Source: Polaribacter marinaquae (GTDB lineage: Bacteria; Bacteroidota; Bacteroidia; Flavobacteriales; Flavobacteriaceae). Taken from it: a stretch of 64,000 nucleotides of DNA. The stretch spans positions 2,000,001 through 2,064,000 of the forward strand of contig NZ_CP150496.1 in assembly GCF_038019025.1 (NCBI RefSeq), read 5' to 3'. The notes below the pieces were generated by a model. The model searched no databases. It saw nothing but the letters and a program-made list of their open reading frames with translations, and had not been told where the DNA came from. The position numbers and the translations under genes are program-made. Position 1 is the first letter of the stretch, and the number at the start of each line of letters is the position of its first letter. Shown piece by piece: positions 43,589 to 53,162 of this stretch.

Positions 43589-43626
43589 AAAAAACGGAAC
43601 TTATAATTTATAAGTTCCGTTTTTTT
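43589..43626 (+). terminator. Terminator of the second sigma operon
   Basis: Stem AAAAACGGAACTTATA / ATAAGTTCCGTTTTT with an ATTT-like loop, then T-run. The promoter of the next gene (43628-43635) abuts it. Confidence 0.85.
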
Positions 43627-43627
43627 G

Positions 43628-43635
43628 TATTTTTG
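43628..43635 (+). promoter_or_regulatory. Promoter -7 element of the O-methyltransferase gene
   Basis: TATTTTTG, an exact TAnnTTTG match, 21 bases before the ATG at 43657; it starts right after the preceding terminator. Confidence 0.5.
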
Positions 43636-43656
43636 AACTTTCTTAATCGTTATAAA

Positions 43657-44298
43657 ATGCACTTTTTACCAGAAAAATTAGACAATTACGTTGTTGCACA
43701 TTCGCAAATAGAACCTAAAATTTTACAAGAACTTACTAAAGAAACTTGGCAAAAAGTTTTAAATCCTAGAATGTTAAGTGGTGCTTTTCAGGGTAGAATA
43801 TTATCGATGATTACAAAATTGATTCAGCCAAAATCTATCTTAGAAATTGGAACTTACACAGGTTATTCTGCTTTGTGTTTGGCAGAAGGTTTGCATAAAG
43901 ATGGTGAGATAATCACTTTAGACAAAAATGAAGAATTAGAAACACTTCAAAATAAATATTTCGAAAAGTCTGGATTTAGAAATAAAATTACGCAACATGT
44001 TGGTAACGCAATAGAAATTATACCAACTTTAGATAAAAAGTTCGATTTGGTGTTTATAGATGCAGACAAATCTAACTACATAAATTACTTTCATTTAATT
44101 ATCGATAAAATGAATTCTGGCGGAATAATTTTATCTGATAATGTACTTTGGAGTGGTAAAGTTGTCGAAGAATTAGACTTAAAAGACAAAGACACTAAAG
44201 TACTTTTAGAATATAATAGGTTGTTAAATGAAGATGAAAGAATAGAAACTGTATTGTTGCCAATACGAGATGGTTTAACAATAAGTAGAGTAAAATAA
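43657..44298 (+). CDS. O-methyltransferase, COMT-like family 3
   Basis: A 213-residue SAM-dependent methyltransferase starting at the ATG at 43657. SAM motif ILEIGTYTGYSALCLAEGL (about 58-76), IITLDKNEELETL, VFIDADKSNYINYF (metal-binding Asp) and GGIILSDNVLWSGKVV are the standard Methyltransf_3 signatures. Relatives methylate catechols or caffeoyl-type phenolics, and many bacterial ones have unknown acceptors. It converges on the TatA/B gene three bases away. Confidence 0.9.
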   Translation: MHFLPEKLDNYVVAHSQIEPKILQELTKETWQKVLNPRMLSGAFQGRILSMITKLIQPKSILEIGTYTGYSALCLAEGLHKDGEIITLDKNEELETLQNKYFEKSGFRNKITQHVGNAIEIIPTLDKKFDLVFIDADKSNYINYFHLIIDKMNSGGIILSDNVLWSGKVVEELDLKDKDTKVLLEYNRLLNEDERIETVLLPIRDGLTISRVK

Positions 44299-44301
44299 AC
44301 G

Positions 44302-44583
44302 TTAAAATTGCCTTTTAATTGGGCCTGTAAAATCGTCTATATCATCCTTAACTGCATTAATTTCTTTATTAATGTCTTTAGCGATATTTGTATCTAAACC
44401 AGTTTTTTCTGAACTGTCTTTAATTTCCCTTTTAATATCATTGGTGGCATCTTTTACTTGCCTAATACCTTTACCCAAACCTCTAGCAATTTCGGGTATT
44501 TTATCTGCACCAAAAACCATTACAACGATTAACATAATCACCATAATCTCTGGACCACTAATAAATAAGAATACTGTATTCAT
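44302..44583 (-). CDS. Twin-arginine translocase subunit TatA/TatB family
   Basis: A 93-residue protein with the Tat-type N-terminus: a helix (about 8-23, PEIMVIMLIVVMVFGADKIPEIARGLGKGIRQVKDATNDIKREI). The F-G-A-D-K-I-P-E motif and the longer charged tail (50-93) make it closer to TatB than the 64-residue TatA at 26707, although Bacteroidota often lack a distinct TatB. It is transcribed alone. The strong promoter element is only five bases from the ATG. Confidence 0.85.
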   Translation of the reverse strand: MNTVFLFISGPEIMVIMLIVVMVFGADKIPEIARGLGKGIRQVKDATNDIKREIKDSSEKTGLDTNIAKDINKEINAVKDDIDDFTGPIKRQF

Positions 44584-44587
44584 AGTA

Positions 44588-44595
44588 CAAAGATA
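44588..44595 (-). promoter_or_regulatory. TatA/B gene -7 element, possible leaderless start
   Basis: TATCTTTG on the minus strand ends five bases before the ATG. If transcription begins about seven bases later, the mRNA would start at or next to the initiation codon. Confidence 0.45.
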
Positions 44596-44699
44596 GTCAG
44601 TTATTTTTATAAAAAGAATAAACTATAATTGTTTAACGCAATTTTCTGGTTTTCTATATCAAATAACCACATAATTCTGTATTTTTACTAAAAAAAAAG

Positions 44700-44906
44700 A
44701 TGCTTTTTATTACTTCTTTTGGTGTAACAGTTATTGTTGGTCTTTTATTAATTTTGATTATTACAGCACTTGTACTTGCTGCAAAAAGTGAAAGTAATTT
44801 ACGTTTTTTAATTTGGGGTGCAATTATTTTGTTTGTTCCGTTTTTAGGCGCAATTGCATGTATAATTAATTACTACGCTTCTAAAAATAAGGTAAAATCT
44901 GCTTAA
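44700..44906 (+). CDS. Small PLDc_N-domain membrane protein
   Basis: A 68-residue membrane protein with two hydrophobic segments (about 6-28 and 36-60) and the pattern RFLIWGAIILFVPFLGAIACIINYY, which matches the phospholipase D-nuclease N-terminal (PLDc_N) domain found alone in small inner-membrane proteins. Function is unknown. It converges on the RNA methyltransferase gene with a gap of only three bases and no clear terminator. Confidence 0.72.
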   Translation: MLFITSFGVTVIVGLLLILIITALVLAAKSESNLRFLIWGAIILFVPFLGAIACIINYYASKNKVKSA

Positions 44907-44909
44907 AGA

Positions 44910-45368
44910 TTATTTGAAGTTTAATTTTGCTTGTCTATCGTACATAATAATACTTCCGGCAACAGAAACATTCAAACTCAATTCCGATTTAAATTTTACC
45001 AAATGATGCGATTTCTCTATCGCAACTTTAGACATTCCATGATCTTCTGCGCCCAATAAATAGACACAACGTTTAGGGTGTTTAAAGGTTTCTAATTGCA
45101 CTGCTTTTTCATCTAATTCGACACCAACTAACATTGCACCTTTTGGTAGGTTTTCAAAAAAATCATCAAAAGTTTCATAATGAAAATAAGGCATTGCACC
45201 CACAGCTTTATGTGTATCGCAAGCTTGTTTTGCATATCTATTGCCAATTGTAAAAATAAAACTTGCGCCCATATTCTGTGCCGAACGCCATAAAACGCCT
45301 AAGTTTTCTGGTGTTTTTCCATTCTGAATTCCGATACCGAAAAAACCTTGTTCTAAATTGTTTACCAT
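44910..45368 (-). CDS. TrmH/SpoU-family RNA methyltransferase (TrmL-like, short)
   Basis: A 152-residue SPOUT-class methyltransferase of the minimal type without an extra N-terminal domain. KTPENLGVLWRSAQNMGASFIFTI (about 17-40) is motif 1, VYLLGAEDHGMSKVAIEKSHHLVKF is the SAM-binding trefoil knot, and LSLNVSVAGSIIMYDRQ (about 133-149) is motif 3. It probably 2'-O-methylates tRNA; the position is not predictable (TrmL-type wobble methylation is one possibility). Length is about 150 residues, as in TrmL. Confidence 0.88.
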   Translation of the reverse strand: MVNNLEQGFFGIGIQNGKTPENLGVLWRSAQNMGASFIFTIGNRYAKQACDTHKAVGAMPYFHYETFDDFFENLPKGAMLVGVELDEKAVQLETFKHPKRCVYLLGAEDHGMSKVAIEKSHHLVKFKSELSLNVSVAGSIIMYDRQAKLNFK

Positions 45369-45518
45369 TATTTTTTAAGAGGTTTTATTTATTGGGTATA
45401 AAAGTAAATTAATTTAGTTAAAATTTATTTTTTTTAAGTTTTTTTAAATTTAAATGAAAATAAATATTCATTTACTTTTAAAATATAAAAACCTTTAAAT
45501 TAAGGTGTTATATTTTTT

Positions 45519-45561
45519 ATCCCTGAATTCAGGGATATGAATTTATACCATTTTCAGGGAT
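45519..45561 (+). promoter_or_regulatory. Operator-like palindrome plus extra half-site
   Basis: ATCCCTGAATTCAGGGAT (45519-45536) is a perfect 18-base palindrome. A further half TTCAGGGAT (45553-45561) lies 25 bases after the first TTCAGGGAT (45528-45536) and overlaps the -33 TTG of the promoter (45561-45563). Confidence 0.6.
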
Positions 45562-45591
45562 TGACAAATAGGTTTTTATCTTTTATGTTTG
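45561..45591 (+). promoter_or_regulatory. Promoter of the interrupted lipoprotein gene
   Basis: TTG (45561-45563), a 20-base spacer, TATGTTTG (45584-45591); good Bacteroidota -33/-7 match, 27 bases before the ATG at 45619. Confidence 0.7.
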
Positions 45592-45618
45592 GTGAAAAAA
45601 TTACTAAAATTAAATACT

Positions 45619-47085
45619 ATGAAAAAGAAAAAAAACAAATTAATTAAACTTTTAAAAACTGGAATTCTATTCTTTGGAATTTCGTTATTACTATGAAATT
45701 GTGAAAAAGAGGAAGAAAATCAGTTAATAGAGTCTAATACTTCTCTTAAAACTGTTACTAAAAAAGAGTCTATTAATTTTCTTAATAGCAATACGAATTT
45801 TTCTAAAGGTAATTCTTCTTATTTAACATATGATGTTTCTAAAATTACCTTTGAAAACATATCGAATACTGACTCTAAATTAGCTATTATACCTGCAAAA
45901 TTAGTTGATAGTGACTTTTATAGTAGGATTCTATTACTTAATATTAACAATTCAATTAAAAGTATTGTTTATAATATGTATTCTTACCCAAATCAAGAAA
46001 CTACAAATTTTTCTGGTGAAGTAACTTTGAATACTTTAGACGGAAAACTAATAAAGGCATTTAGATTTTTAGATGGTGTAATAACAAATGCTTATTTACC
46101 AAAGGAAATCAATTATCAATATAAAAACTCATTAAATGATGATGCTGCAGAATGCAGAATTGCATATGGTTGCAATCATACATCTTCAGATAAAGACTGT
46201 ATTTGTAATAATGAGTTTTTAAATGAAATTGAAATAAAATCTCCACCTAGAAGAGACAGTGCTGCTTACATATCTGTTTCTGATTTATACGGTAGTGGTG
46301 GACCTGAAGATTTTAGCCCTTATGGTTGTGAAGTAGGTTGTAACGGATGGGATAGTGGTGCTGGAAGTAGCTCTACAAGCGACCAAATAAAAAATAAACT
46401 CACAAATAAATGTGCAAAAGATATTTTCACAGAATTAGAAAATGGTATATTTGAAAATCACCCTTTAAAACCCGAAATTCAAATACCTATCAGTAACCAA
46501 CTAACTTTAAATTTTTCTGAATCAATTTTAAAATTATTCAATGATAGTAGTAATATCAATTTAACAATTCAAAATGGTACAACCAATGGTTCTAATGCTA
46601 GTACAAATGGTGCAACAATTACTGTAAATGATAATTATTTAGCAAATGCTACTCGATTATCTATAGCTAGAACCATTATTCATGAATCAGTTCATGCATA
46701 TATAAATGCATTATATTCAAATGTTGTTTCTTTTAATAGTTTTTCTTTTGCAGATAAAATTGAAAAATATTCAGAAGATAAAGGTTATGTTATAGGTACA
46801 AATAACTTTCATCATAATTTTATGGGTCAATATATAGATGCTATGGCTTATTCTTTATACGAATGGGATAAAACATATGGTACAGGAGGTAATTTAGGTT
46901 GGAAATATTATCAAACAATGGCATATTCTGGAATGTTTCAAGTAAATTCAAATGGTACTATTGTTACAGAAAATGATACATTTAAAGAATTAGTACCAAA
47001 CGCAAATGATAGACAAGCAATAGCAGATATAATATTAAATGAACAAAATGGAAATAACGATGCACAAGGAACAAAATGTTATTAA
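45619..47085 (+). pseudogene. HExxH metalloprotease-like lipoprotein, interrupted by one TGA in signal peptide
   Basis: The frame ATG 45619 to stop 47085 would give 488 residues, but codon 26 is TGA (45694-45696). It lies just before the lipobox: ...FFGISLLL-stop-NCEKEEEN. A Trp codon (TGG) there would give the common LLLWNC lipobox, so one base change accounts for the lesion. No other stop or frameshift occurs in the remaining 462 codons, and the reading is open and well-coded. The rest has HESVH (355-359, zinc-type HExxH) in a domain with NFHHNFMGQYIDAMAYSLYEW. It may be a recent pseudogene, a sequencing error, or a gene re-initiating at the internal ATG at 45976. The following gene overlaps it by 26 bases. 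Confidence 0.7.
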
Positions 47086-47734
47086 ATCTTTATTAATAGT
47101 AGTTATTATTTGTTTATCAAATAATCTTTACTGCCAAAAAAAAATTATTGGTAACTATAGTAGTTTGAAGGCTTACCAAGAACATTACAAATACTATAAA
47201 TTTAATGAGAATGGTATATTTGAATATCATTCAGGAGCAAGTTTAGGTGATGATGAGTATGGCAAGGGGCATTATCAAATAAAAAATGACAGCTTAATTT
47301 TAAATTATGATTTGACAGAATTAAAGCTGAAAAGCTATCATAAAATAAAAGAATATTATAATACTAAAAATATTGTAACCATAAAGGTTATTGTAAAAGA
47401 TTTTAAAGGGAATATTAATACTAACACCAATGTTTATATTCAAAAAGATAAAATAGGTTATACTATAAGAGAGAAAGGTTTCGTAAATATTAATCTTAAA
47501 AAAGAAAAAAAAGATTATTTTCTTGGTGTTTCTAATTTAGGGTATGATTCTTATAAATTAAAACTATCGAAATTAAAAAATTATGAAATAGAGATTTTTT
47601 TAAAAAAAGCATCTACTGTTTCGAAAGCAATAAAAAATGACATCAAAAAATTTAAAATAGTTGAATATAAGGACGATTATATGAAGCTTGAAAATAATAA
47701 AGAGGTTATAAAATTAATTAAACAAACTGAATAA
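47060..47734 (+). CDS. Secreted protein of unknown function, partner of the HExxH lipoprotein
   Basis: A 224-residue protein from the ATG at 47060, which overlaps the end of the lipoprotein gene by 26 bases. A hydrophobic segment (about 7-25, ending NNLYCQK) is a signal peptide or lipoprotein-like start. After a lipocalin-like N-terminal part (IIGNYSSLKAYQEHYKYYKFNENGIFEYHSGASLG...DSLILNY), there is a carboxypeptidase-regulatory-like segment (TIKVIVKDFKGNINTNTNVYIQKDKIGYTIREKGFVNINLKK). Function is unknown; tight overlap indicates coexpression with the HExxH gene. It still appears intact. Confidence 0.68.
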   Translation: MHKEQNVIKSLLIVVIICLSNNLYCQKKIIGNYSSLKAYQEHYKYYKFNENGIFEYHSGASLGDDEYGKGHYQIKNDSLILNYDLTELKLKSYHKIKEYYNTKNIVTIKVIVKDFKGNINTNTNVYIQKDKIGYTIREKGFVNINLKKEKKDYFLGVSNLGYDSYKLKLSKLKNYEIEIFLKKASTVSKAIKNDIKKFKIVEYKDDYMKLENNKEVIKLIKQTE

Positions 47735-47763
47735 AATACAAACAACAACAACAAATAAAAGAT

Positions 47764-47802
47764 AGTAGTTAAGTGTAAATTTCAATGTTTTTACTTAACT
47801 GC
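47764..47802. terminator. Bidirectional hairpin between converging genes
   Basis: Stem AGTAGTTAAGT / ACTTAACTGCT (one mismatch) with an 18-base loop, between the gene ending at 47734 and mutS ending at 47867. Confidence 0.5.
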
Positions 47803-47866
47803 TATTTTAATTTACAGACTGAAAATAATAGCAATTTTACTCTGCTACTTTTCATATTTACAAACG

Positions 47867-50476
47867 TTACTTTTTAATCAACATTCGTTTAATTTCATTC
47901 AACTTCATTAAGGCTTCAATAGGCGTTAGAGCATCTATATTTGTTGCTAAAATTTCTTCTTTAATATTTTCTAATAAAGGATCATCTAGTTGAAAGAAAC
48001 TCAATTGCATTTCTTCTTCTTGTGTTTGTTTTAAAACGTCTTTTACTTCAGAATTCTTGTTGTTTTTTTCTAATTTTTCTAGAATTTTATTTGCTCTATG
48101 AATCACCATATTTGGCATTCCAGCAAGTTTAGCAACATGAATACCAAAACTATGATTAGAGCCACCAGAAACCAATTTACGTAAGAAAATAATGTTGTCT
48201 TCCAACTCTTTTACAGACACATTAAAGTTTTTTATACGCTCGAATGTTGTGGTCATTTCATTCAATTCGTGGTAATGCGTAGCAAAAAGTGTTTTTGCTT
48301 TGGTTGGGTGTTCGTGTAAGAACTCAGAAATGGCCCAAGCAATCGAAATTCCGTCATAAGTAGAAGTTCCTCTACCAATTTCATCTAATAAAATTAAACT
48401 ACGCTCAGAAACGTTATTTAAGATCGATGCAGTTTCATTCATTTCTACCATAAAGGTAGATTCGCCCATAGAAATATTATCACTTGCGCCAACTCTTGTA
48501 AAAATTTTATCTACAATACCTATTTTTGCGTTTTGAGCAGGAACATAACTTCCCATTTGTGCTAATAAAACAATGAGTGCTGTTTGTCTTAAAATAGCCG
48601 ACTTACCAGACATGTTTGGTCCGGTAATCATAATAATTTGTTGCTGATTTCTGTTTAAAACAACATCGTTTGCAATATAGGTTTGATCTATTGGTAATTG
48701 TTTTTCTATAACCGGATGACGACCATTTTTTATCTCTAAATCTGTGCTTTCATCCATAATTGGGCGCACATAATTATTATCAATTGCTAAAACAGAGAAT
48801 GACAATAAACAATCTATTTTTGCAATAATTTGTGCATTTTCTTGCACAATTTGTACATATTGAATGATGTATTGCAGTAATTTAGAAAATATTTCTTGTT
48901 CTAATTTTGCTATTTTTTCTTCAGCACCTAAAATTTTAGTTTCGTATTCTTTTAACTCTTCAGTAATATATCTTTCTGCCGAAACTAAGGTTTGTTTTCG
49001 AATCCATTCTTCAGGCACTTTATCTTTATGCGTATTTCTAACTTCAATATAATACCCAAACACGTTGTTAAACGCAATTTTTAAACTTGTAATTCCGGTA
49101 CGCTCGGTTTCACGCGCCAACATATTATCTAAATACTCTTTACCAGAGTTCGAAATTGCACGTAAATCATCTAATTCTTGATGTACTCCGTTAGCAATCG
49201 CATTTCCTTTATTGATGTTTACCGGAGCTTCATCAAACAAGGTTTCAGAAATTTTATCAATTAAATCTTGGCAAGTATGTAACTGATTTCCTAAAGATTT
49301 TACAGCGTTGTTTTTGCTGCTTTCTGCGGATGATTTTATCGGTAAAATTGCTTTTAAAGAATCTTTTAAAAGTACAATTTCTCTTGGCGATGCTTTGCCA
49401 GTTGCAACTTTAGAAATTAAACGTTCTATATCAGAAACTTGTTTTAATTGATACGTTACAGTCTGAGAAAAATCATCAGAATCTATAAAAAACTTTACCA
49501 ATTCATGACGATTTTTAATCTCGTCGATATTTTTTAAAGGAAGTGCCAACCAACGTTTTAACAAACGTCCGCCCATTGGCGAAATAGTTTTATCTATTAC
49601 ATCTAAAAGTGTTACTGCATTTATAGAGTTAGGATTGTACAATTCTAAATTTCGAACAGTAAATCGGTCCATCCAAACATAATTATCCTCTGCAATTCTG
49701 CTGATATGTTGAATATGTTTTAACTGATTGTGTTGTGTTTCCGATAGATAATACAACACTGCACCAGCAGCAATAATTCCGTTTTTAACATCTTGTACAC
49801 CAAAACCTTTTAAGCTTTTTACCTCAAAATGATTTTGTAAAGTTTCGTTGGCATATTCCTTTTGAAAAACCCAATCATCTAAATAAAAAGTATAATATCG
49901 GTTTTCAAAAAGTTCTAAAAATTGTTGTTTGTTTTGTTTTTGAACTAAAACTTCACTCGGATTAAAGTTTTGCAACAATTTATCGATGTATTCTGCAGTT
50001 CCTTGCGCAACTAAATATTCACCTGTAGAAACATCTAAAAATGAAATTCCGAGTTGTTTTTTATCAAAATGAACGGCAGCTAAAAAGTTGTTGGTTTTGG
50101 TTTGTAAAACTTCGTCGTTTAAAGAAACTCCAGGAGTTACTAATTCTGTAACACCACGTTTTACAATGGTTTTGGTCATTTTAGGATCTTCTAATTGATC
50201 GCAAATAGCAACTCGCATACCCGCTTTTACCAATTTTGGTAAATAGGTATTTAAAGAATGATGCGGAAAACCTGCCAAAGCAGTTTCAGAATCTGAACCA
50301 GCGCCACGTTTAGTTAACGTAATTCCTAAAACTTCTGCAGCCTTTTTAGCATCTTCACCAAAAGTTTCGTAAAAATCGCCAACTCTAAAAAGCAACATCG
50401 CATCAGGATATTTATTCTTGATTGCATTGTATTGTTTCATTAAAGGGGTAACCTTTTTAGCTTTTGATTTTGCCAA
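47867..50476 (-). CDS. mutS: DNA mismatch repair protein MutS
   Basis: An 869-residue MutS that recognises mispairs and small loops. N-terminal mismatch-reading [20 protein letters not shown] (about 32-50) with the Phe-x-Glu motif, the connector and clamp domains, Walker [17 protein letters not shown] near residue 619, and the Walker B-type [16 protein letters not shown] and THYHEL signature. C-terminal helix-turn-helix (about 820-869) with [17 protein letters not shown]. Length is normal. It is divergent from a SpoU methyltransferase gene. Confidence 0.97.
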   Translation of the reverse strand: MAKSKAKKVTPLMKQYNAIKNKYPDAMLLFRVGDFYETFGEDAKKAAEVLGITLTKRGAGSDSETALAGFPHHSLNTYLPKLVKAGMRVAICDQLEDPKMTKTIVKRGVTELVTPGVSLNDEVLQTKTNNFLAAVHFDKKQLGISFLDVSTGEYLVAQGTAEYIDKLLQNFNPSEVLVQKQNKQQFLELFENRYYTFYLDDWVFQKEYANETLQNHFEVKSLKGFGVQDVKNGIIAAGAVLYYLSETQHNQLKHIQHISRIAEDNYVWMDRFTVRNLELYNPNSINAVTLLDVIDKTISPMGGRLLKRWLALPLKNIDEIKNRHELVKFFIDSDDFSQTVTYQLKQVSDIERLISKVATGKASPREIVLLKDSLKAILPIKSSAESSKNNAVKSLGNQLHTCQDLIDKISETLFDEAPVNINKGNAIANGVHQELDDLRAISNSGKEYLDNMLARETERTGITSLKIAFNNVFGYYIEVRNTHKDKVPEEWIRKQTLVSAERYITEELKEYETKILGAEEKIAKLEQEIFSKLLQYIIQYVQIVQENAQIIAKIDCLLSFSVLAIDNNYVRPIMDESTDLEIKNGRHPVIEKQLPIDQTYIANDVVLNRNQQQIIMITGPNMSGKSAILRQTALIVLLAQMGSYVPAQNAKIGIVDKIFTRVGASDNISMGESTFMVEMNETASILNNVSERSLILLDEIGRGTSTYDGISIAWAISEFLHEHPTKAKTLFATHYHELNEMTTTFERIKNFNVSVKELEDNIIFLRKLVSGGSNHSFGIHVAKLAGMPNMVIHRANKILEKLEKNNKNSEVKDVLKQTQEEEMQLSFFQLDDPLLENIKEEILATNIDALTPIEALMKLNEIKRMLIKK

Positions 50477-50517
50477 GTTTTAGAAATTTTCTGTTAGTTT
50501 TGCGAAGATAGAAAAAA

Positions 50518-50592
50518 GTCTTTAGCCTTTAGCTCTTAGCCATTAGTTTTCATACCAAACTAGCTAAAAGTAGAAAGCTAAAAGCTAAAAGT
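50518..50592. repeat. Low-complexity hairpin of TTAGC/GCTAA units
   Basis: A left arm of repeated TTAGC/TTTAGC-like units (CTTTAGCCTTTAGCTCTTAGCC) is followed by a right arm of GCTAAAAG units, giving an imperfect inverted repeat between mutS and the SpoU gene. See the similar element at 58926-58994. Confidence 0.6.
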
Positions 50593-50599
50593 TTAAAAC

Positions 50600-51127
50600 A
50601 TGAGGAAATTAAAAAATAACGAATTAGGTAGAATAACTGTTGATGAGTTTAAAACAGTAAAAAAAACGCCAATTATTGTAGTTTTAGACAATATTAGAAG
50701 CTTAAATAATATTGGTTCTGTGTTTAGAACTAGCGATGCTTTTTTAGTTGAAAAAATATATTTGTGTGGTATTTGTGCTACGCCACCAAATAAAGAAATT
50801 CATAAAACGGCTTTAGGTGCAACAGAATCTGTTGATTGGGAATATGTAGAAGATACGTTAACTTTAGTTGAAAAACTAAAAACAGAAAATGTAAAAGTTT
50901 TAGCGATAGAACAAGCAGAAAACTCAACAAAACTAGATGCTTTTCATCCGAAGAAAACAGAAAAGTACGCAATTGTAATGGGTAACGAGGTAAAAGGTGT
51001 ACAACAAGAAGTTGTAAATGCTTCCGATATGTGTATCGAAATTCCGCAATTAGGCACCAAACATTCGCTAAATATTTCGGTTACTACAGGTGTTGTTATT
51101 TGGGATTTGTTTCAGAAATTACAATAG
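50600..51127 (+). CDS. TrmH/SpoU-family RNA methyltransferase
   Basis: A 175-residue SPOUT methyltransferase: VLDNIRSLNNIGSVFRTSDAFLVEKIYLCGICATPP (about 31-67) is motif 1, YAIVMGNEVKGVQQEVVNASDMCIEIPQLGTKHSLNISVTTGVVIWDLF (about 122-171) holds motifs 2 and 3. It lacks the longer N-terminal substrate domain of RlmB, as in TrmH-like enzymes. The target is a rRNA or tRNA ribose 2'-OH; position unknown. It is the first gene after the divergent mutS. Confidence 0.9.
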   Translation: MRKLKNNELGRITVDEFKTVKKTPIIVVLDNIRSLNNIGSVFRTSDAFLVEKIYLCGICATPPNKEIHKTALGATESVDWEYVEDTLTLVEKLKTENVKVLAIEQAENSTKLDAFHPKKTEKYAIVMGNEVKGVQQEVVNASDMCIEIPQLGTKHSLNISVTTGVVIWDLFQKLQ

Positions 51128-51203
51128 AAACTTTTTTATTATAAATGAAAGGACTAATTTTATGGTGCTATAAATTTAAGAAGTAAACACTTCTTTTTGA
51201 ACT

Positions 51204-53162
51204 ATGAAAAAAGAGAATTCTCTAATACTTTTATTTACCGTATTTGCAGTTTTTAATGCATTTACACAAACACCAAAAGACTCACTAAATTTTTATTTAG
51301 ACAATGCTAAAGGATCTAATAAAGTTAGATATCTTAAAAAAGCAATTACGTTATTAGAAGATTTAAAAATAGATTCTTTAATACAACAAACTAGCATAGA
51401 ATATGCCAAAGAAAGTTATTTTGCGAAAGATACTTTAGGTTTAACTTTTTCTAAGAATAAATTACAAAATCATTTTAAACGCAGTAAAGATTCTTTTTCA
51501 TTAGCAAAAGCATACCATTTTGCCGCTTTAAATCATAAAATAAAAAATAATTTAGATAGTAGTTTTTATTATTATCAAGAATCTAAAAAAATTTTTATTG
51601 GCTTAAAAGATTCTGTAGAAACCGGACGAAGATTGCTTTCTATGGCAATCCTACAAGTTAAAGAACTCGATTATTTAGGTTGCGAAACAACTGCTGTAGA
51701 AGGTTTAAAATATATAGAACCTGCTCAAGATAAAGAATATAGAACTCTAATTTCTTTATATCAAACCTTAGGAAATGCTTTAGGACATTTAAATAGACCT
51801 AAAGAATCTAGAGCTTATTATCTTAAGGCAAGAGAGCTGGCAAAATTTAATACGGTAACTTCTAGACGAGAAGTAAATTACCTAAACTTATACAATAATA
51901 TTGGTGCAACTTATGTAGATGAAGGTAATTTTGATAAAGCAATTACTTTATTTAAAGAAGGTTTACGTTTTGATAGTATTGCGATAAAATACCCAAGACA
52001 ATACCAAAACTTATTAGGTAGCTTATCTTCTGCATATTTTAGACAAGGTAAAATAGATAAAGCAATTTCTGGTTACAAAACAGTTTTAGAAGGTAGAAAA
52101 AAATCTAAATTTGTTTATGCTGAAAGTGTTTCTCATAGTTTATTAGCAGAAGCTTACATGAAAAATAAACAATATAATTTGGCAAAAAAACATGCTTATA
52201 TTGGTTTAGAGTTGGGTAAAAAAACAAGAAATAACGAGCAAGTTTTAGATTGTTTGCAATTTTTAACTGAGCTAACTTTTGGAGAAACAGCCAAAAAGCA
52301 TTTTAAAGAATATGTTCAGTTAAAAGACAGTTTATTTACTAGAGAAAGAACTCGAAAAAATCAATTTGCAAAGGTTATTTACGAAACAGAAAAAAAAGAA
52401 AAAGAAAACACCAGTTTAAAATTAGAAAATCAACGTAAAGAATTACTCATAAAAAGTGAAAAACAACAAAAAACGATTGGTTTTTTAATTGCAGGTGCTG
52501 GTATTCTTTTTATTGGTTTTGGTGCAAACATAGTTGCTAGTAGAAGAAAAAAAATACTTTTTGAAGCTAAATTAGCTCAAGTAGAAGCTAGAGAAAAAGA
52601 AAGGCAACAAATTGCTAAATCTCTTCATGATGAGGTTGCTGGCGATATTAGAATGTTGCATTTAAAATTAGAAAAGTCTAACCAATTAGAAGAAGCAAAA
52701 AGCTTACATATTATTAAAGAGAACGTTCGTAATTTATCGCACCAATTAAGTAGCGAGAGCTTTAATAAAGTATCATTTAAAGACCAAATTATAAACTTAG
52801 TATCAGATTACTTTGAACCTGATTTTAAAATTAAAGTAGAAAATATTAATACTATTTCTTGGACAGAAATTAACAATTCTATCAAAAGAACTTTGTTTTT
52901 AGCTGTTAGAGAAAGTATACAGAATGCCAAGAAATACGCAGAAGCAACAAAATTAATTGTTAGGTTTTCTGAAAATAAAAAAACAATAACTTTAGAAATT
53001 TCTGATAATGGAATAGGTTTTGATGCTGAAGTTAAGAAAACCGGAATAGGTTTAAAAAATATTAGAGAAAGAGTAGAAGATTTAAACGGTGTTTTTAGTA
53101 TTGATAGCGAGCTAGAAAAAGGAACAACCATTAAAATTGATGTTTCAAAAAATGGAAAATAA
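51204..53162 (+). CDS. TPR-containing sensor histidine kinase
   Basis: A 652-residue kinase: a signal peptide (1-21) leads to a periplasmic region of five to six tetratricopeptide repeats (about 80-360), then a coil with a transmembrane helix near 425-445 (TIGFLIAGAGILFIGFGANIVAS). The cytoplasmic part has a HisKA_3-type dimerisation box EKERQQIAKSLHDEVAGD (His475 as the phospho-acceptor) and a HATPase with NxxKYA, DNGIGFD and GIGLKNIRERV. This TPR-HK architecture is common in Bacteroidota; the signal is unknown. It overlaps its response regulator by 11 bases. Confidence 0.92.
   Translation: MKKENSLILLFTVFAVFNAFTQTPKDSLNFYLDNAKGSNKVRYLKKAITLLEDLKIDSLIQQTSIEYAKESYFAKDTLGLTFSKNKLQNHFKRSKDSFSLAKAYHFAALNHKIKNNLDSSFYYYQESKKIFIGLKDSVETGRRLLSMAILQVKELDYLGCETTAVEGLKYIEPAQDKEYRTLISLYQTLGNALGHLNRPKESRAYYLKARELAKFNTVTSRREVNYLNLYNNIGATYVDEGNFDKAITLFKEGLRFDSIAIKYPRQYQNLLGSLSSAYFRQGKIDKAISGYKTVLEGRKKSKFVYAESVSHSLLAEAYMKNKQYNLAKKHAYIGLELGKKTRNNEQVLDCLQFLTELTFGETAKKHFKEYVQLKDSLFTRERTRKNQFAKVIYETEKKEKENTSLKLENQRKELLIKSEKQQKTIGFLIAGAGILFIGFGANIVASRRKKILFEAKLAQVEAREKERQQIAKSLHDEVAGDIRMLHLKLEKSNQLEEAKSLHIIKENVRNLSHQLSSESFNKVSFKDQIINLVSDYFEPDFKIKVENINTISWTEINNSIKRTLFLAVRESIQNAKKYAEATKLIVRFSENKKTITLEISDNGIGFDAEVKKTGIGLKNIRERVEDLNGVFSIDSELEKGTTIKIDVSKNGK

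Noticed and set aside
45694-45696. TGA as a selenocysteine or other recoded codon
   Set aside because: The codon is in a hydrophobic signal peptide, where Trp is the natural residue, and no SECIS-like hairpin was apparent; nonsense mutation or error is simpler.
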